From: Nocardia carnea NBRC 14403
GTDB taxonomy: Bacteria; Actinomycetota; Actinomycetes; Mycobacteriales; Mycobacteriaceae
Reading direction: 5' to 3'
NCBI RefSeq assembly: GCF_000308515.1
Contig: NZ_BAFV01000126.1
Coordinates: forward strand, 101,162-165,161
Length of the DNA stretch: 64,000 nt
Positions within the stretch are counted from its first letter, which is position 1; every line of letters starts with the position of its first letter. The notes under the pieces are model-generated. The model had not been told where the DNA came from and made no database searches. It saw only the letters and a list, made by a program, of their open reading frames with translations. The translations under genes and the position numbers were made by a program. Shown piece after piece: positions 31,072-40,018 of this stretch.

Positions 31072-31458
31072 TCAGTCCGGACCGCTGTCGCCCAGGGTGA
31101 TTGCACGCAGGGCGGCAATCACGGGGTTGATATCGCGGACCAGCTCGCCGCCTGCGACCAGTTGAAACGCGTCGATACCTGTCTGTTCGTCGATGCTCCG
31201 TACTTCGAGCCACCACCGCACGGGCCCCTTCTCGGCGTTGAAGGACAGCTGTGCGACGTCGAAAATTATGACTGCCGCGTCGCGGTCTACGGACTCGGTG
31301 GCGTGCGTGGGGATGTCGTCGGGCGATGCGATTGAGCCGGTCGTGTCGGGTCGGGGGGACGTGTCGCCTTGTCCGAGGAGGGTGAGGCCGTCGATTGGCT
31401 GATGGCTGATGTGCTCGATGATGCGGGCGGCGATGGTAGAGGCATGGTGAGTGACCAT
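31072..31458 (-). CDS. Hypothetical protein (128 aa)
   Basis: ATG 31,458 opens a 128-residue acidic protein, MVTHHASTIAARIIEHISHQ..., with AAVIIFDVAQLSFNAEKGPV and FQLVAGGELVRDINPVIAAL. The alternation of strands and helices suggests a small folded domain, but no family is recognised. It converges with the gene at 30,483. Confidence 0.5.
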   Translation of the reverse strand: MVTHHASTIAARIIEHISHQPIDGLTLLGQGDTSPRPDTTGSIASPDDIPTHATESVDRDAAVIIFDVAQLSFNAEKGPVRWWLEVRSIDEQTGIDAFQLVAGGELVRDINPVIAALRAITLGDSGPD

Positions 31459-31490
31459 GGGATGATCCTGCCGGGTCGATGAAGTGTGGA

Positions 31491-31550
31491 TGTCGGCGGC
31501 TACCGTGTCCAGAATCTCGGCACGGGGCCGGCTTTCGACATCGGTTCCCT
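31491..31550 (-). pseudogene. Fragment of a SAM-dependent methyltransferase C-terminus
   Basis: The minus strand reads GTDVESRPRAEILDTVAADIH, about 70% like the C-terminal GIDAESPHRGEVLDAVAADIH of the methyltransferase at 36,537-37,343. Flanking sequence in this frame is interrupted. It appears to be the remains of a second copy of the methyltransferase of the 35-43 kb cluster. Confidence 0.45.
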
Positions 31551-31776
31551 GCGGGGGATACGGGTGACGCCATGTCGGGGGCAGATACGAGGCTCAACGG
31601 GGCGTTGGTCAGCTCGGTCCAGGTGTAGAGGTCGTTGATTCTGGTGACCAGCTCGCCGTCATCGAAGTTTTCGGAGCGGTCCGACATTTTCGCAGAGTGT
31701 TTCCCAGTCCCGCTGACGCAGGCCGGGCGTTCCGCCCGTCCCGCTGGCCAGCAGTATCGTGGCCCAGGTGCCAGAC

Positions 31777-32106
31777 TCATGGCTCGATCGGCGCGGCGTC
31801 GATCACAAGGCGTATCAGGATCTGCGTGGCGTGTTCGAGGTAAGCGTCGACAGCCGCGGCTCCGACGGGGTCGAGATCCAGCTCAGCGGGAAGGGCATCG
31901 AAAATACTGTGCACCACCTCGACGACATCGTCGGCAGTGGGCACATGGCCTGGCTCGGCGAGTATCTCGGCCAACCAATCCAGACCGGCTTCGAATTCTG
32001 CATCGATGTCGGCCAGCAATGCGGGATCGCCGACTGCCCGGACGAGATCACGCAGGACCAGGTCGTCGTCGAGCCGTAGCAGCGCGAGAGTTTCTCCGAC
32101 CTCCAT
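31777..32106 (-). CDS. Hypothetical acidic helical protein, family copy 1 (109 aa)
   Basis: ATG 32,106 opens MEVGETLALLRLDDDLVLRD and the protein ends in VIDAAPIEP. It is almost entirely helical and strongly acidic. A paralogue at 45,243-45,572 is about 85% identical, including the last 30 residues, and similarity continues some 40 bases past the stop. The family is not recognised. Each copy stands near a methyltransferase or HD/XRE gene of the biosynthetic-type cluster, so it may belong to that system. Confidence 0.65.
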   Translation of the reverse strand: MEVGETLALLRLDDDLVLRDLVRAVGDPALLADIDAEFEAGLDWLAEILAEPGHVPTADDVVEVVHSIFDALPAELDLDPVGAAAVDAYLEHATQILIRLVIDAAPIEP

Positions 32107-32135
32107 CAGCCGGTTACTGAACTGCAGGTAGCGCT

Positions 32136-32972
32136 CTACCGCGTCTCGACTTTTGCGCCTGCGGCCAGGGTTTGGATACGACGGGTTTCGGTGTCGTTGC
32201 GCCAGCCGGCCGTTGCGCCGCCATCGACACTCAGGTTCTGTCCGGTCACCCATGAGGATTCGTCGGATGCCAGATATAAGGCAGCGCCGGCGACGTCGAG
32301 CCCGGTTCCGGGCCTCTGCAGGAGGTGGCGCGACAACTGCCAGGCGCGTAGTTCGCCGTCTACGACGGCGTCTGTCGCCGGTGTCGACACGAACCCGGGC
32401 GAGATCGCATTGACTCTCACCCCGAACTCTGCGCCTTCTGCAGCCAATGCTTTGGTCATAGCGACCACACCACCCTTGGCCGTCGAATGCGCAACCGAAC
32501 CGAGCGGACCGATCCCGAGGATGGCGCCCAGCGACGCAGTGTTGATCACCGAGCCGCCGCCCTCGCACAGCCACCGCCACGCGGGGCTTGTCGTGTGAAA
32601 AAGGATGTCCAACTCGACTTTCATAACGTGGCGCCACAGCGAGAGGTCCATCTGGGAGAACGGCGCGAACCCGAAGCCCGCCGCATTGTTGTACAGGACA
32701 TCGATCCCGCCCAACGTTTTCGCCGATTCCTCGATCCAGTTTCTGGCAGCAACAGCGTCGCTGAGGTCGACTTCGCTCCCGTACACCTCGAATCCTTCAC
32801 GCGACAATATCGCGGCGGTGTCTACTGCTCCACCACTGCGAATATCGCAACCACATACCCGAGCGCCTTCTCTGGCGAACAACTGCTGCGCTGCCTGACC
32901 TTGGCCACCGGCTGTGCCCGTGATGAGAACACGTTTACCGGCGAGTCGCCCCGGCAAGTTGGGCTGCTGCAT
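32136..32972 (-). CDS. Short-chain dehydrogenase/reductase with Tyr-to-His change (278 aa)
   Basis: The Rossmann motif is RVLITGTAGGQGQAAQQLFA (TGxxxGxG). Asp-Leu follows at SEVDLSDAV, the NNAA motif at DVLYNNAAGFG, the active-site serine in SVINTASLGAI, and the lysine in AHSTAKGGVVAMTKALA. The position of the catalytic tyrosine (YxxxK) holds histidine (HSTAK). Some actinobacterial SDRs share this AHxxxKG pattern, so the enzyme may still work, but the chemistry differs from classical SDRs. ATG 32,972 is preferred to an upstream TTG. The long 330-bp spacer upstream carries no gene. Confidence 0.8.
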   Translation of the reverse strand: MQQPNLPGRLAGKRVLITGTAGGQGQAAQQLFAREGARVCGCDIRSGGAVDTAAILSREGFEVYGSEVDLSDAVAARNWIEESAKTLGGIDVLYNNAAGFGFAPFSQMDLSLWRHVMKVELDILFHTTSPAWRWLCEGGGSVINTASLGAILGIGPLGSVAHSTAKGGVVAMTKALAAEGAEFGVRVNAISPGFVSTPATDAVVDGELRAWQLSRHLLQRPGTGLDVAGAALYLASDESSWVTGQNLSVDGGATAGWRNDTETRRIQTLAAGAKVETR

Positions 32973-32984
32973 ATTTAATTCCAA

Positions 32985-33303
32985 TCACGTGAGCTGAATA
33001 AACCAACCGTCGGTCCGACACAATCTCGAGTTCATTGCTGGCATCTATCTCTTAAGCATTGAATCTCGATCCTCGGCTGTCAATCTCTCAATCCCACATG
33101 GTTATTGGGAGGTTGATCACCGCCGTCCCAATGCCCTGGGGAAATTCTGAATTCATTTCCTATCCGGAGGGTGAACTATCAATTTGCGGCACCGCCGCTT
33201 CTGCGGTTCGTGCCAACGGGGGCTCTCTATCTGACCGATAAGCACTTGACCAGGGCAGCGCTACCCTTCATGCAGTTCTTCACCACCACACCGAAGGAGC
33301 CTT
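32985..33303. other. A/T-richer intergenic region with a promoter for purD
   Basis: No gene is seen. GC content is visibly lower than around it. TTGACC at 33,247 and TACCCT about 17 bases later form a plausible promoter for purD, whose ribosome binding site AAGGAG lies at 33,292. Confidence 0.4.
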
Positions 33304-34548
33304 GTGAAGATTCTCGTCATCGGGAGCGGCGGCCGCGAGCATGCCATCGTCGCGGCCTTGTCCCGGGATCCGGACGTCACGGCGCTGCACGCGGGCCCCG
33401 GCAACCCGGGCATCGCCGCGATAGCGGCATGCCATCCGGTCGACCCCTGCGACGGCGCCGCGGTCGCAGCGCTCGCCACCGCTCTCGGTGTCGATCTCGT
33501 CATCATCGGGCCGGAAGCGCCGCTCATCGCCGGGGTCGCCGACGCGGTGCGTGCAGCCGACATCGCCTGCTTCGGCCCGACGCAGGATGCGGCGCGGATC
33601 GAGGGATCCAAGGGTTTCGCCAAAGACGTGATGAACGCGGCCGGAATCCCTACTGCCCGGGCACGCACCTGCACGACCAGCAGCGAGGTCGACGACGCCC
33701 TCACCGAGTTCGGCGCGCCCTATGTGGTCAAGGACGACGGGCTGGCCGCAGGCAAAGGCGTTATGGTCACCGACAATATCCACGGGGCCCGCGCGCACGC
33801 CGCCGGCTGCGACCGGGTGGTCATCGAGGAATACCTCGACGGCAGAGAATTCTCGATGTTCGCGCTGTGTGATGGGACCCGGTCGGTCGCGATGGCCCTC
33901 GCCCGTGATTACAAACGTGTCGGCGACGGAGACCTCGGCCCGAACACCGGCGGGATGGGCGCCTACTCTCCCGTGCCCTGGATTTTCGCCGACCTCGAAG
34001 CCGAGCTGACCGCCACGGTCGTCACTCCGGTCCTGGAAGAACTCCAGCGCCGCGGCGCACCCTTCGCTGGTGTGTTGTTTCCCGGCCTCATCCTCACCGA
34101 CGACGGCGTCAAAGTTATCGAATACAACGCCCGCTTCGGCGATCCCGAAATCCAGGTTGTCCTGGAGCGGCTCAACACCCCGCTGTCCGGGTTGTTGTAT
34201 GCCTGCGCCACCGGCACCCTCAAACCCGATCTCGAACTCGACTGGAGCCCTGACACCGCGGTCAATGTGGTGATCGCCAGCGACGGATACCCCGCACAGC
34301 CGGTCACCGGAGACCCCATCGGCGGCCTCGACCACGCCGCCGCCATCGATGGCGTGCACGTCCTGCACGCCGGCACCGCCCTCGACGACTCCGGCGCGGT
34401 GATCACCGCGGGCGGGCGTGTGATCAACGTCGTGGCGCGTGCCGCCGACCCGTCCGCGGCACGCGCCGCCGCCTATGAGGTGGTCGATCGGATCGAGTTG
34501 CGGGGGAAGGTCGTCCGCACCGATATTGCCACGGACCTGATGAGGTGA
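33304..34548 (+). CDS. purD: Phosphoribosylamine-glycine ligase (GARS, 414 aa)
   Basis: PurD is an ATP-grasp enzyme that joins glycine to phosphoribosylamine in purine synthesis. Evidence is the N-terminal MKILVIGSGGREHAIVAALS, GPEAPLIAGVADA, the ATP-grasp signature PYVVKDDGLAAGKGVMV, ARDYKRVGDGDLGPNTGGMG and EYNARFGDPEIQVVLE. GTG 33,304 has AAGGAG nine bases upstream. It is not accompanied by other pur genes. Instead it overlaps a NUDIX gene (GTGA) and converges on the biosynthetic-type operon, so it may be a second PurD or an ATP-grasp amide ligase recruited for that pathway. The sequence itself is that of a normal PurD. Confidence 0.85.
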   Translation: MKILVIGSGGREHAIVAALSRDPDVTALHAGPGNPGIAAIAACHPVDPCDGAAVAALATALGVDLVIIGPEAPLIAGVADAVRAADIACFGPTQDAARIEGSKGFAKDVMNAAGIPTARARTCTTSSEVDDALTEFGAPYVVKDDGLAAGKGVMVTDNIHGARAHAAGCDRVVIEEYLDGREFSMFALCDGTRSVAMALARDYKRVGDGDLGPNTGGMGAYSPVPWIFADLEAELTATVVTPVLEELQRRGAPFAGVLFPGLILTDDGVKVIEYNARFGDPEIQVVLERLNTPLSGLLYACATGTLKPDLELDWSPDTAVNVVIASDGYPAQPVTGDPIGGLDHAAAIDGVHVLHAGTALDDSGAVITAGGRVINVVARAADPSAARAAAYEVVDRIELRGKVVRTDIATDLMR

Positions 34549-34855
34549 CCGACCAGTGGCCGCTGCTCGAACGTGAGTACCCCCTACGCCTACAAACTCG
34601 GCCGAATCCGCCGAGACACGGTCCGCGGGCGAGACGGCGGCCACCACACCTTGACTGTGCTGGAAACGGCCGCAGCGGTCTACGTCGTACCGCTGACCAC
34701 CGACCATCAGATCCTCATGCTGCGCCAATACCGGCAAACCCTGTGCCAGTGGGGTTGGGAACTGCCCGCCGGATCGATGTTCGACCACACCGGAGACCCC
34801 GAAGATCTCGCCGCGCAGGGGCTCCGCGAAGAGGCCGGCGCAATAGCTTCTCGGT
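34545..34855 (+). pseudogene. NUDIX hydrolase, frameshifted and 3' truncated
   Basis: A GTG at 34,545 overlaps the purD stop and reads TDQWPLLEREYP. A run of five C at about 34,581-34,585 then shifts the frame; with one C fewer the frame continues YAYKLGRIRRDTVRGRDGG, VLRQYRQ-type LMLRQYRQTLCQWGWELPAG and the Nudix box AAQGLREEAGA. After about 34,855 homology stops and the opposite-strand exonuclease begins. Both the shift and the truncation make it non-functional, unless the C run is a sequencing error. Confidence 0.65.
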
Positions 34856-34909
34856 TCGAACACGGTCGGAGTCATCGCTATTGTGGCCGGCGCACGGAAT
34901 CGGTGGTGC

Positions 34910-35521
34910 TCACCACAACCCGCCGTCCGGCTCTGCCTGCGGGACGAACTCGATCGGTGCCGCGACCTGCACAAGCTCGTCCCAGTCCAGCGCGCTCTCG
35001 TCGAGCAGCCGTGTGAGAAGCTGCCACGCCGCCCAGGTATCCCACGCGGCGCGGTGCCGGTGGCCGGTGACGGCAGTGATGTCGAGCTGAGCATGGGTCA
35101 CCAGTTTGTCCAGCGCGTAGCCGCCGGCCAGTTGGGGCCATATCGCCTTTGCGAGCTTGAGGGTGTCGAGCACCATCGGCGGAGCCCATCTCGGCAGATG
35201 GTCACCGATCACCCGTCGTTCCACGATTGCGTTGTGCGCGACCAGGACCCGTCCGGCAAGGACGGGTTCGATCGCGTCGGATACCTCTGGCCAGGTGGGG
35301 CTGTGGGCGACATCGCTGTTTCTGATCCTGTGAACCTTGCGCGTCACGATCGGGGTAATCGGCTGTTTGGGCCGGATCAACCACGATCGCATCTGGTCGA
35401 CATGCACGCTGTCGCCGGCGACGGGCAGGATCGCGATCTCGATGATCTCAGGTGGGGTCTGGCCGTTGCCCTCGACGTCGACGACGGCAAGCTCTTTGCC
35501 TCGCAGTACGTTCGGAACCAC
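34910..35521 (-). CDS. DEDDh 3'-5' exonuclease domain protein (DnaQ-like, 203 aa)
   Basis: Exo I is VVDVEGNGQTPPEIIEIA (Asp-x-Glu), Exo II is VLVAHNAIVERRVI (Asn in place of the usual D-x-x-F context), and Exo III is HRHRAAWDTWAAWQLL (His and Asp). It is a single-domain protein, shorter than polymerase-linked proofreading subunits. It follows galE by four bases and is the last gene of the nine-gene operon. An exonuclease is unusual in a biosynthetic operon; a role in hydrolysing a nucleotide-linked intermediate is possible but unproven. Confidence 0.75.
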   Translation of the reverse strand: MVPNVLRGKELAVVDVEGNGQTPPEIIEIAILPVAGDSVHVDQMRSWLIRPKQPITPIVTRKVHRIRNSDVAHSPTWPEVSDAIEPVLAGRVLVAHNAIVERRVIGDHLPRWAPPMVLDTLKLAKAIWPQLAGGYALDKLVTHAQLDITAVTGHRHRAAWDTWAAWQLLTRLLDESALDWDELVQVAAPIEFVPQAEPDGGLW

Positions 35522-35525
35522 CGGG

Positions 35526-36509
35526 TCAGACCTTGTATCGCGAGCGGTGGAATTCCCAGGCGCTGGCGACGATGTCTGAGAGGTCGGTGTGCTGCGGTTT
35601 CCATCCGAGTTCGTGGTGTGCTTTGTCGCTGGAGGCGATGCATACGGCGGGGTCGCCGGGGCGGCGGACTTCGATCCGAACGGGGAAGTCTGTGCTGGTG
35701 ACGTGGCGGACGGTGTCGAGGACTTGCCGGTTGGAAAAGCCTGTGCCGTTGCCGAGGTTGTAGATTTCGTGGCGGCCCGGTTGCACGGTGTCGAGAGCGA
35801 GCAGGTGTGCGGCGGCGAGGTCGGCGACGTGGATGTAGTCGCGGATGCAGGTGCCGTCGGCGGTCGGGTAGTCCTCGCCGTAGAGGGTGAATTCGTTGCG
35901 CTGGCCGCCGGCGGCTTGGAGCAGGATCGGGATCAGGTGTGATTCCGGGTCGTGGCGTTCGCCGAGGTGTACGCCGTCGTCGGTGAGTACGGCGCCGGCG
36001 GCGTTGAAGTAGCGCAGTGACGCGGCGCCGAGGGTTGTGGAGGCGCCGCATTCTCCGGCGATGAGCTGGTCGACGGTGGCTTTGGTCACGGCGTAGGGGT
36101 TTTTCGGGCGGACTTCGGCGGTTTCGTCGAATGCTGTGGTGCCGTCGCCGGTGTACATCGATCCGGTGGAGGAGAAGATCAGGCGTGGGGTGTGTGCGAC
36201 GCGGATGGCGCGTAGCAGGGCCAGGGAGCCTTCGATGTTGTTGTGCCAGTATTTCTCCGGGTTGCGCACCGATTCGGCGACTTCGATGCTGGCGGCGAAG
36301 TGCAGGACTCCGTCGAATCCGGCCTTCGGGGTGAGTATGTCGGCGACCTGGTGGATCGACATTTGGTGGAACCTCGCCGCGGCGGGCAGGTTGCCGGCGT
36401 GACCGGTGGACAGGTTGTCGATGATGTTGACGTCGTGGCCGGCGGCGACGAGTTGGTGGGCGACGACCGATCCGATGTATCCGGCGCCGCCGGTGACGAG
36501 AAGTTTCAC
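35526..36509 (-). CDS. galE: UDP-glucose 4-epimerase (327 aa)
   Basis: This extended SDR has KLLVTGGAGYIGSVVAHQLV (NAD-binding TGxxGYIG), the FAASIEVAESVRNPEKYWHN segment, the catalytic Ser/Tyr/Lys in LIFSSTGSMY and KNPYAVTKATVDQL, and RYFNAAGA. All fit GalE, which interconverts UDP-glucose and UDP-galactose. It lies 27 bases after the methyltransferase gene in the operon and could supply or modify a nucleotide sugar for the cluster product. Confidence 0.85.
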   Translation of the reverse strand: MKLLVTGGAGYIGSVVAHQLVAAGHDVNIIDNLSTGHAGNLPAAARFHQMSIHQVADILTPKAGFDGVLHFAASIEVAESVRNPEKYWHNNIEGSLALLRAIRVAHTPRLIFSSTGSMYTGDGTTAFDETAEVRPKNPYAVTKATVDQLIAGECGASTTLGAASLRYFNAAGAVLTDDGVHLGERHDPESHLIPILLQAAGGQRNEFTLYGEDYPTADGTCIRDYIHVADLAAAHLLALDTVQPGRHEIYNLGNGTGFSNRQVLDTVRHVTSTDFPVRIEVRRPGDPAVCIASSDKAHHELGWKPQHTDLSDIVASAWEFHRSRYKV

Positions 36510-36536
36510 TGGGACGAATGCCTTTCGGGGGAGCGA

Positions 36537-37343
36537 CTATTGGATGGTTGCGGTGGCGACGATATAGCCCTTGGGGTCGCGCCATGCCTCGCCGGGGTGC
36601 GTGCGGAACCAGTCGTGGATATCGGCGGCCACCGCATCCAGAACCTCGCCACGGTGCGGGCTTTCGGCGTCGATGCCGCAGAAGGAGAACAGGGCTTCGG
36701 CGAACCGGATCAGTGGGGCGGGGGTATCGAAGGCTAGGGCGTTGTCGTTTTGGTGGATCCGGATATCGCCGAATACGTCGTTCATCAGGGTCGGCAGGGT
36801 GCCCGAGTGCACGGTGTTGACCATGTCGGCTACCGGGGTGAGACCGTGTTCGGTGGCGCGGTCGCAGACCAGTTGGCGGGTCCGCGCGCAGGTGGCGGGA
36901 TGGTTGACGGTGACGGCGACTCGCCCGCCGGGGCGGGTGATGCGCCGGAACTCGCGCAAGGCGCGGGCGGGATCGGGGACGTGGTAGAGCATGTGGCGGG
37001 CGGTGGTGGCCTCGAATTCGTTGTCGGCGAATGGTAGGGCTTCGGCGGTGCCGAGCACGCCGTCGACGCCGGACAGCTGTGCCGCGGCCGCGACCATCGC
37101 GGCGGAGGTGTCGAGGCCGACGAGGCGGCCGCGGTGGCCGTGGGCGGTGAGGTGGGCCAGGAATCGGCCGTCGCCGCAGCCGATGTCGGCCAGTGCTTCG
37201 GTGCCGGTCAGCGCCAGCGCGTCGAGGACCGCGGCGATCGGGTCGTCGTCGCGTTCGCTGTGCTGGGCGTGGGTGTCGATCCTCACCTGCAACGGGCTGG
37301 TCGAGGCGTATTCCGATGACAGGCTGGGTCCGGGACTGGTCAC
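36537..37343 (-). CDS. SAM-dependent methyltransferase (class I, 268 aa)
   Basis: Motif I is EALADIGCGDGRFLAHLTAH, the acidic loop is LVGLDTSAAMV, and motif IV to VI are seen as AEALPFADNEFEATTARHML and REFRRITRPGGRVAVTVNHP. This is a Methyltransf_11 type enzyme acting on a small molecule. GTG 37,343 overlaps the amidohydrolase stop by four bases. A 20-residue fragment of a related protein survives at 31,491-31,550. The substrate is unknown. Confidence 0.85.
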   Translation of the reverse strand: MTSPGPSLSSEYASTSPLQVRIDTHAQHSERDDDPIAAVLDALALTGTEALADIGCGDGRFLAHLTAHGHRGRLVGLDTSAAMVAAAAQLSGVDGVLGTAEALPFADNEFEATTARHMLYHVPDPARALREFRRITRPGGRVAVTVNHPATCARTRQLVCDRATEHGLTPVADMVNTVHSGTLPTLMNDVFGDIRIHQNDNALAFDTPAPLIRFAEALFSFCGIDAESPHRGEVLDAVAADIHDWFRTHPGEAWRDPKGYIVATATIQ

Positions 37344-38527
37344 GTTTTCTCCTCGTCGTCGGGTGTGGCGGTGGTGTAGTGCAGCCGACCTGCTGCGGCG
37401 ATGAGGGTCGGTGCGGTGAGCAGGTCGAGATCGCGGGTGGGGTCGCCGGGTACCGCCAGCAGGTCGGCGCTGTGCCCGGCGGCGAGCGTACCGGTGAGGT
37501 GGCCGATCCGGAGCGCGTCGGCTGCCTGGCGGGTGGCCAGGTCGATCACTTCGGCTGGGGTGAGGCCGAGGTCGGTGTAGGCGGGCAGGGAGTCGGGGTA
37601 GCGCCCGGGTGGGGTGTGGGGGATGCCTGCGTCGCTGCCGGGGATGAGTCGCACGCCGGTATCGAGCATGATCTGGAGGTGGTGGCGGCGCACCGGCCAT
37701 GGCAGCCGGCCGGTGGCGGATCTGGCCAGGTGGTTCAGCGTCGGGCAGACCGGGATGCGGCGGTCGGCGATCTCGCGAACCAGGCCGGGGTCGAGGTCGA
37801 ACCCGTCGCGGGTCATCCAGGTGCAGTGCTCGATCGAGTCGACGCCTGCGGTGACGGCCTGCCGGATTCCGGCGGTGCCGTGGGCATGGGCTGCGACGGG
37901 TAGACCGTGTTCGTGCGCGGCGGTGACGGCCGCGGTGATCTGGGTATCGGTGAATTGGGGTTCGTAGGGTGAGCTGGCGCCGCCGGTGGTGAACCCGCCG
38001 GTGACCATGATCTTGATCCAGTCCGCGTCTCGTGCGGCATTGGCGGCGACGAGTTCGTGGATGCCGGCGACGGTGTCGGTAGCGCCGCCGAGCTGGTGGC
38101 AATGACCACCGGGCACCGTGAGCGGGATGGTGGCGGTCAACACCCTGGGCCCCGTGTAGGGCCGGGCGAGGGTGTCGGTGTCGGTGTAGTGGGGTGCGCC
38201 GAGATCGCGCACCGTGGTGATACCCGCATCGAGCACCTCGCAGAGCCCGGCGCGGACGATCGCGGGTATCTCGTCGCGGTCGGTGTCCTGGCCGGCTCGT
38301 GCGGCGCCGCCGAATGCGAGGTGAACGTGGGTGTCGATGAGGCCGGGCAGCAGGGTGGCATCCGGTAGCTCGATCCGGTCGATGCCCGGACCGCGCCATT
38401 CGGTGGGCAGCTCGTGCGCTGGTCCGATCCAGGCGATGTGTCGGTCGTCGATCACGACCGTCCCGGGGGCCAGGGCTGTGCCGAGACCGGTGAGTACCCG
38501 TGCCGCCTCGATGATCTGGCCGGTCAT
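37340..38527 (-). CDS. Amidohydrolase family protein (395 aa)
   Basis: This is a metal-dependent TIM-barrel hydrolase of the imidazolonepropionase/prolidase-like subgroup. Metal ligands are visible as LPGLIDTHVHLAFGG (HxH), the lysine region ADWIKIMVTGG, VAAHAHGTAGIRQAV and DSIEHCTWM (histidines), and LIPGSDAGIPH (aspartate). The N-terminal and C-terminal beta sandwich (VVIDDRHIAWIG, AGHSADLLAVPGDP) is complete. The start ATG 38,527 overlaps the cupin stop. It would cleave an amide, lactam or cyclic urea-like bond; the substrate is unknown. Confidence 0.85.
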   Translation of the reverse strand: MTGQIIEAARVLTGLGTALAPGTVVIDDRHIAWIGPAHELPTEWRGPGIDRIELPDATLLPGLIDTHVHLAFGGAARAGQDTDRDEIPAIVRAGLCEVLDAGITTVRDLGAPHYTDTDTLARPYTGPRVLTATIPLTVPGGHCHQLGGATDTVAGIHELVAANAARDADWIKIMVTGGFTTGGASSPYEPQFTDTQITAAVTAAHEHGLPVAAHAHGTAGIRQAVTAGVDSIEHCTWMTRDGFDLDPGLVREIADRRIPVCPTLNHLARSATGRLPWPVRRHHLQIMLDTGVRLIPGSDAGIPHTPPGRYPDSLPAYTDLGLTPAEVIDLATRQAADALRIGHLTGTLAAGHSADLLAVPGDPTRDLDLLTAPTLIAAAGRLHYTTATPDDEEKT

Positions 38528-38865
38528 GTCGACGGTTGTCCTGGTGTGTGCCGGTCGGGGTCGGCGAAGACTTCGATCACCAGTGTTCCCGGCGCGACGA
38601 CCGCCGCGTGTGGCTCCTGATCGGCGAGGCTGAAATGTTCTCCGGCGCACACGGTGCGGGTGCCGGCGCCGGTGTCGAGTTCGACGTGTCCGGCGAGGAC
38701 GACGCCGAGCTGGGGTCCGTGCCGGTGAGAGGGCACCCGGGCGCCGGTGGGGAAGGTCCAGAACACGACCTGGCCGTGCGGGCCGGCCAGCAGGTATCCG
38801 CGGCCGTGCGGGAACGGCGGGACGATGACGGGAAGTCGCTGGATCCAGTCCGGCCACTCATCCAT
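38524..38865 (-). CDS. Cupin domain protein (113 aa)
   Basis: A single cupin barrel has motif 1 around PSHRHGPQLGVVLAGHVELD and motif 2 around GEHFSLADQEPHAAVVAPGT. Histidines in both motifs could bind a metal ion. Small cupins in biosynthetic operons act as isomerases, epimerases, dioxygenases or sensors. It overlaps its neighbours on both sides (8 and 4 bases), which indicates tight co-translation with the nucleotidyltransferase and the amidohydrolase. Confidence 0.8.
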   Translation of the reverse strand: MDEWPDWIQRLPVIVPPFPHGRGYLLAGPHGQVVFWTFPTGARVPSHRHGPQLGVVLAGHVELDTGAGTRTVCAGEHFSLADQEPHAAVVAPGTLVIEVFADPDRHTPGQPST

Positions 38866-40018
38866 GCGCGGGCCTCCTCGGTGTCGGGCCCGTCGCGGTG
38901 GTGGGGCCGGTGTAGGTTGTCGCGGGTTGTGCTCCGAAGTTGTGCGCGCTCAGGTGCTGGTAGTAGTCGCGGCGCAAGCCCTGAAGGTGCTGGCGCAGCA
39001 CACGGTTCGGGTGGTCGATACCGCGACCGAATTCCACCGGCGAGATCCGCCTCAACGCCTCGAGCGACGACAGCCCGGCAGGAACGGTGGCGTCCTCGAT
39101 CGCGGTGAGGGTGACGTGCAGCGCCGATCCGGCCGCGCAGCGGAACCGGGTCGGGCCGTAGCCGATGATCGTGGCCGCCAGCACCGCCCGCTGGAACCCG
39201 TCGAGCAGGTGCACTCCGTCTGGGATGCTGTGCAGGGCTGCGAGGAGATCGTCGTGGGTGGACGCGACGTCGAACAGGTAGCAGGCGGCGGTAATGACCA
39301 GGTCGTAGGCGATCGCATCGGTGATCGGCATGCGTGTGCTGCGTTCGCGGGCGCGCACCAGCTCGGCGACGACCCCTGGGCGAAGGGCCGTGCACACCAG
39401 CGGGTTGTCGACCAGGTCGCTGTAGCGTTGCGGGCCGCCGGCCAGGCCGGAGACTGTGGCGACAGCGCGCAATGCTTCGAGGGCGGTTTTGACCCGCCAC
39501 GGTGTCGCCGCCGGTGGGCTGTCGGGGCAGTAGATCGTCGCCAGCTGGTGGGTGAGCCCTTCCAATCCTTCTCGCCGGCCGATCCGTGGTTCCGCCACAC
39601 CGGCCGGTGTCGGGCCGGCCAGGGGCCGGTCGGCGGCGTGATGCAGGTCGGCGCCGAACCGGCCCGCGACCGAGCCGAGATCAGCGCGGTGCACGGTGAA
39701 TACGGTGGTGTCGATGTCGGGATGTGTCTCGAGCAGCGCCCGGGTGAACTTCTCCACCGCCGGCTCCGCGTTCTCCAGGTGGTCGACGACAGCGACCAGG
39801 TCCACGTCCGACCCCAGGGTGTAACCGGTGCGGCCGCGGCGCACCGCGGGTTCTCCGCGGGCCAGCGATCCCGACAAGCAGATGCTGGTGTCCTCGCCGA
39901 GGTGCGTGCGCGCGTGGTCTCCGACCGTGCGCGTGTAGGCAGCGAGGTGCTGGTTGACCCGCCGGCACGCTGATGCGGGGGCGGTCGCGGTGTGGGAGAA
40001 CCAATCAGGGGTGGTCAT
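38858..40018 (-). CDS. Nucleotidyltransferase-domain protein (386 aa)
   Basis: The polymerase-beta-type motif is present: SICLSGSLARGEPAVRRGRT followed by LGSDVDLVAVVDHLE (G-S-x-x-R, D-x-D), and a third acidic position in ETHPDIDTTVFTV. The remaining 250 residues are helical and unclassified. The enzyme would transfer a nucleotidyl group to a small molecule or protein, as in aminoglycoside adenylyltransferases. It overlaps the dehydrogenase gene by four bases. In this operon it may activate or protect the pathway product. Confidence 0.75.
   Translation of the reverse strand: MTTPDWFSHTATAPASACRRVNQHLAAYTRTVGDHARTHLGEDTSICLSGSLARGEPAVRRGRTGYTLGSDVDLVAVVDHLENAEPAVEKFTRALLETHPDIDTTVFTVHRADLGSVAGRFGADLHHAADRPLAGPTPAGVAEPRIGRREGLEGLTHQLATIYCPDSPPAATPWRVKTALEALRAVATVSGLAGGPQRYSDLVDNPLVCTALRPGVVAELVRARERSTRMPITDAIAYDLVITAACYLFDVASTHDDLLAALHSIPDGVHLLDGFQRAVLAATIIGYGPTRFRCAAGSALHVTLTAIEDATVPAGLSSLEALRRISPVEFGRGIDHPNRVLRQHLQGLRRDYYQHLSAHNFGAQPATTYTGPTTATGPTPRRPAHG

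Noticed and set aside
33280..35094. Minus-strand open frame of 604 codons
   Set aside because: It is antisense to purD and the NUDIX remnant.
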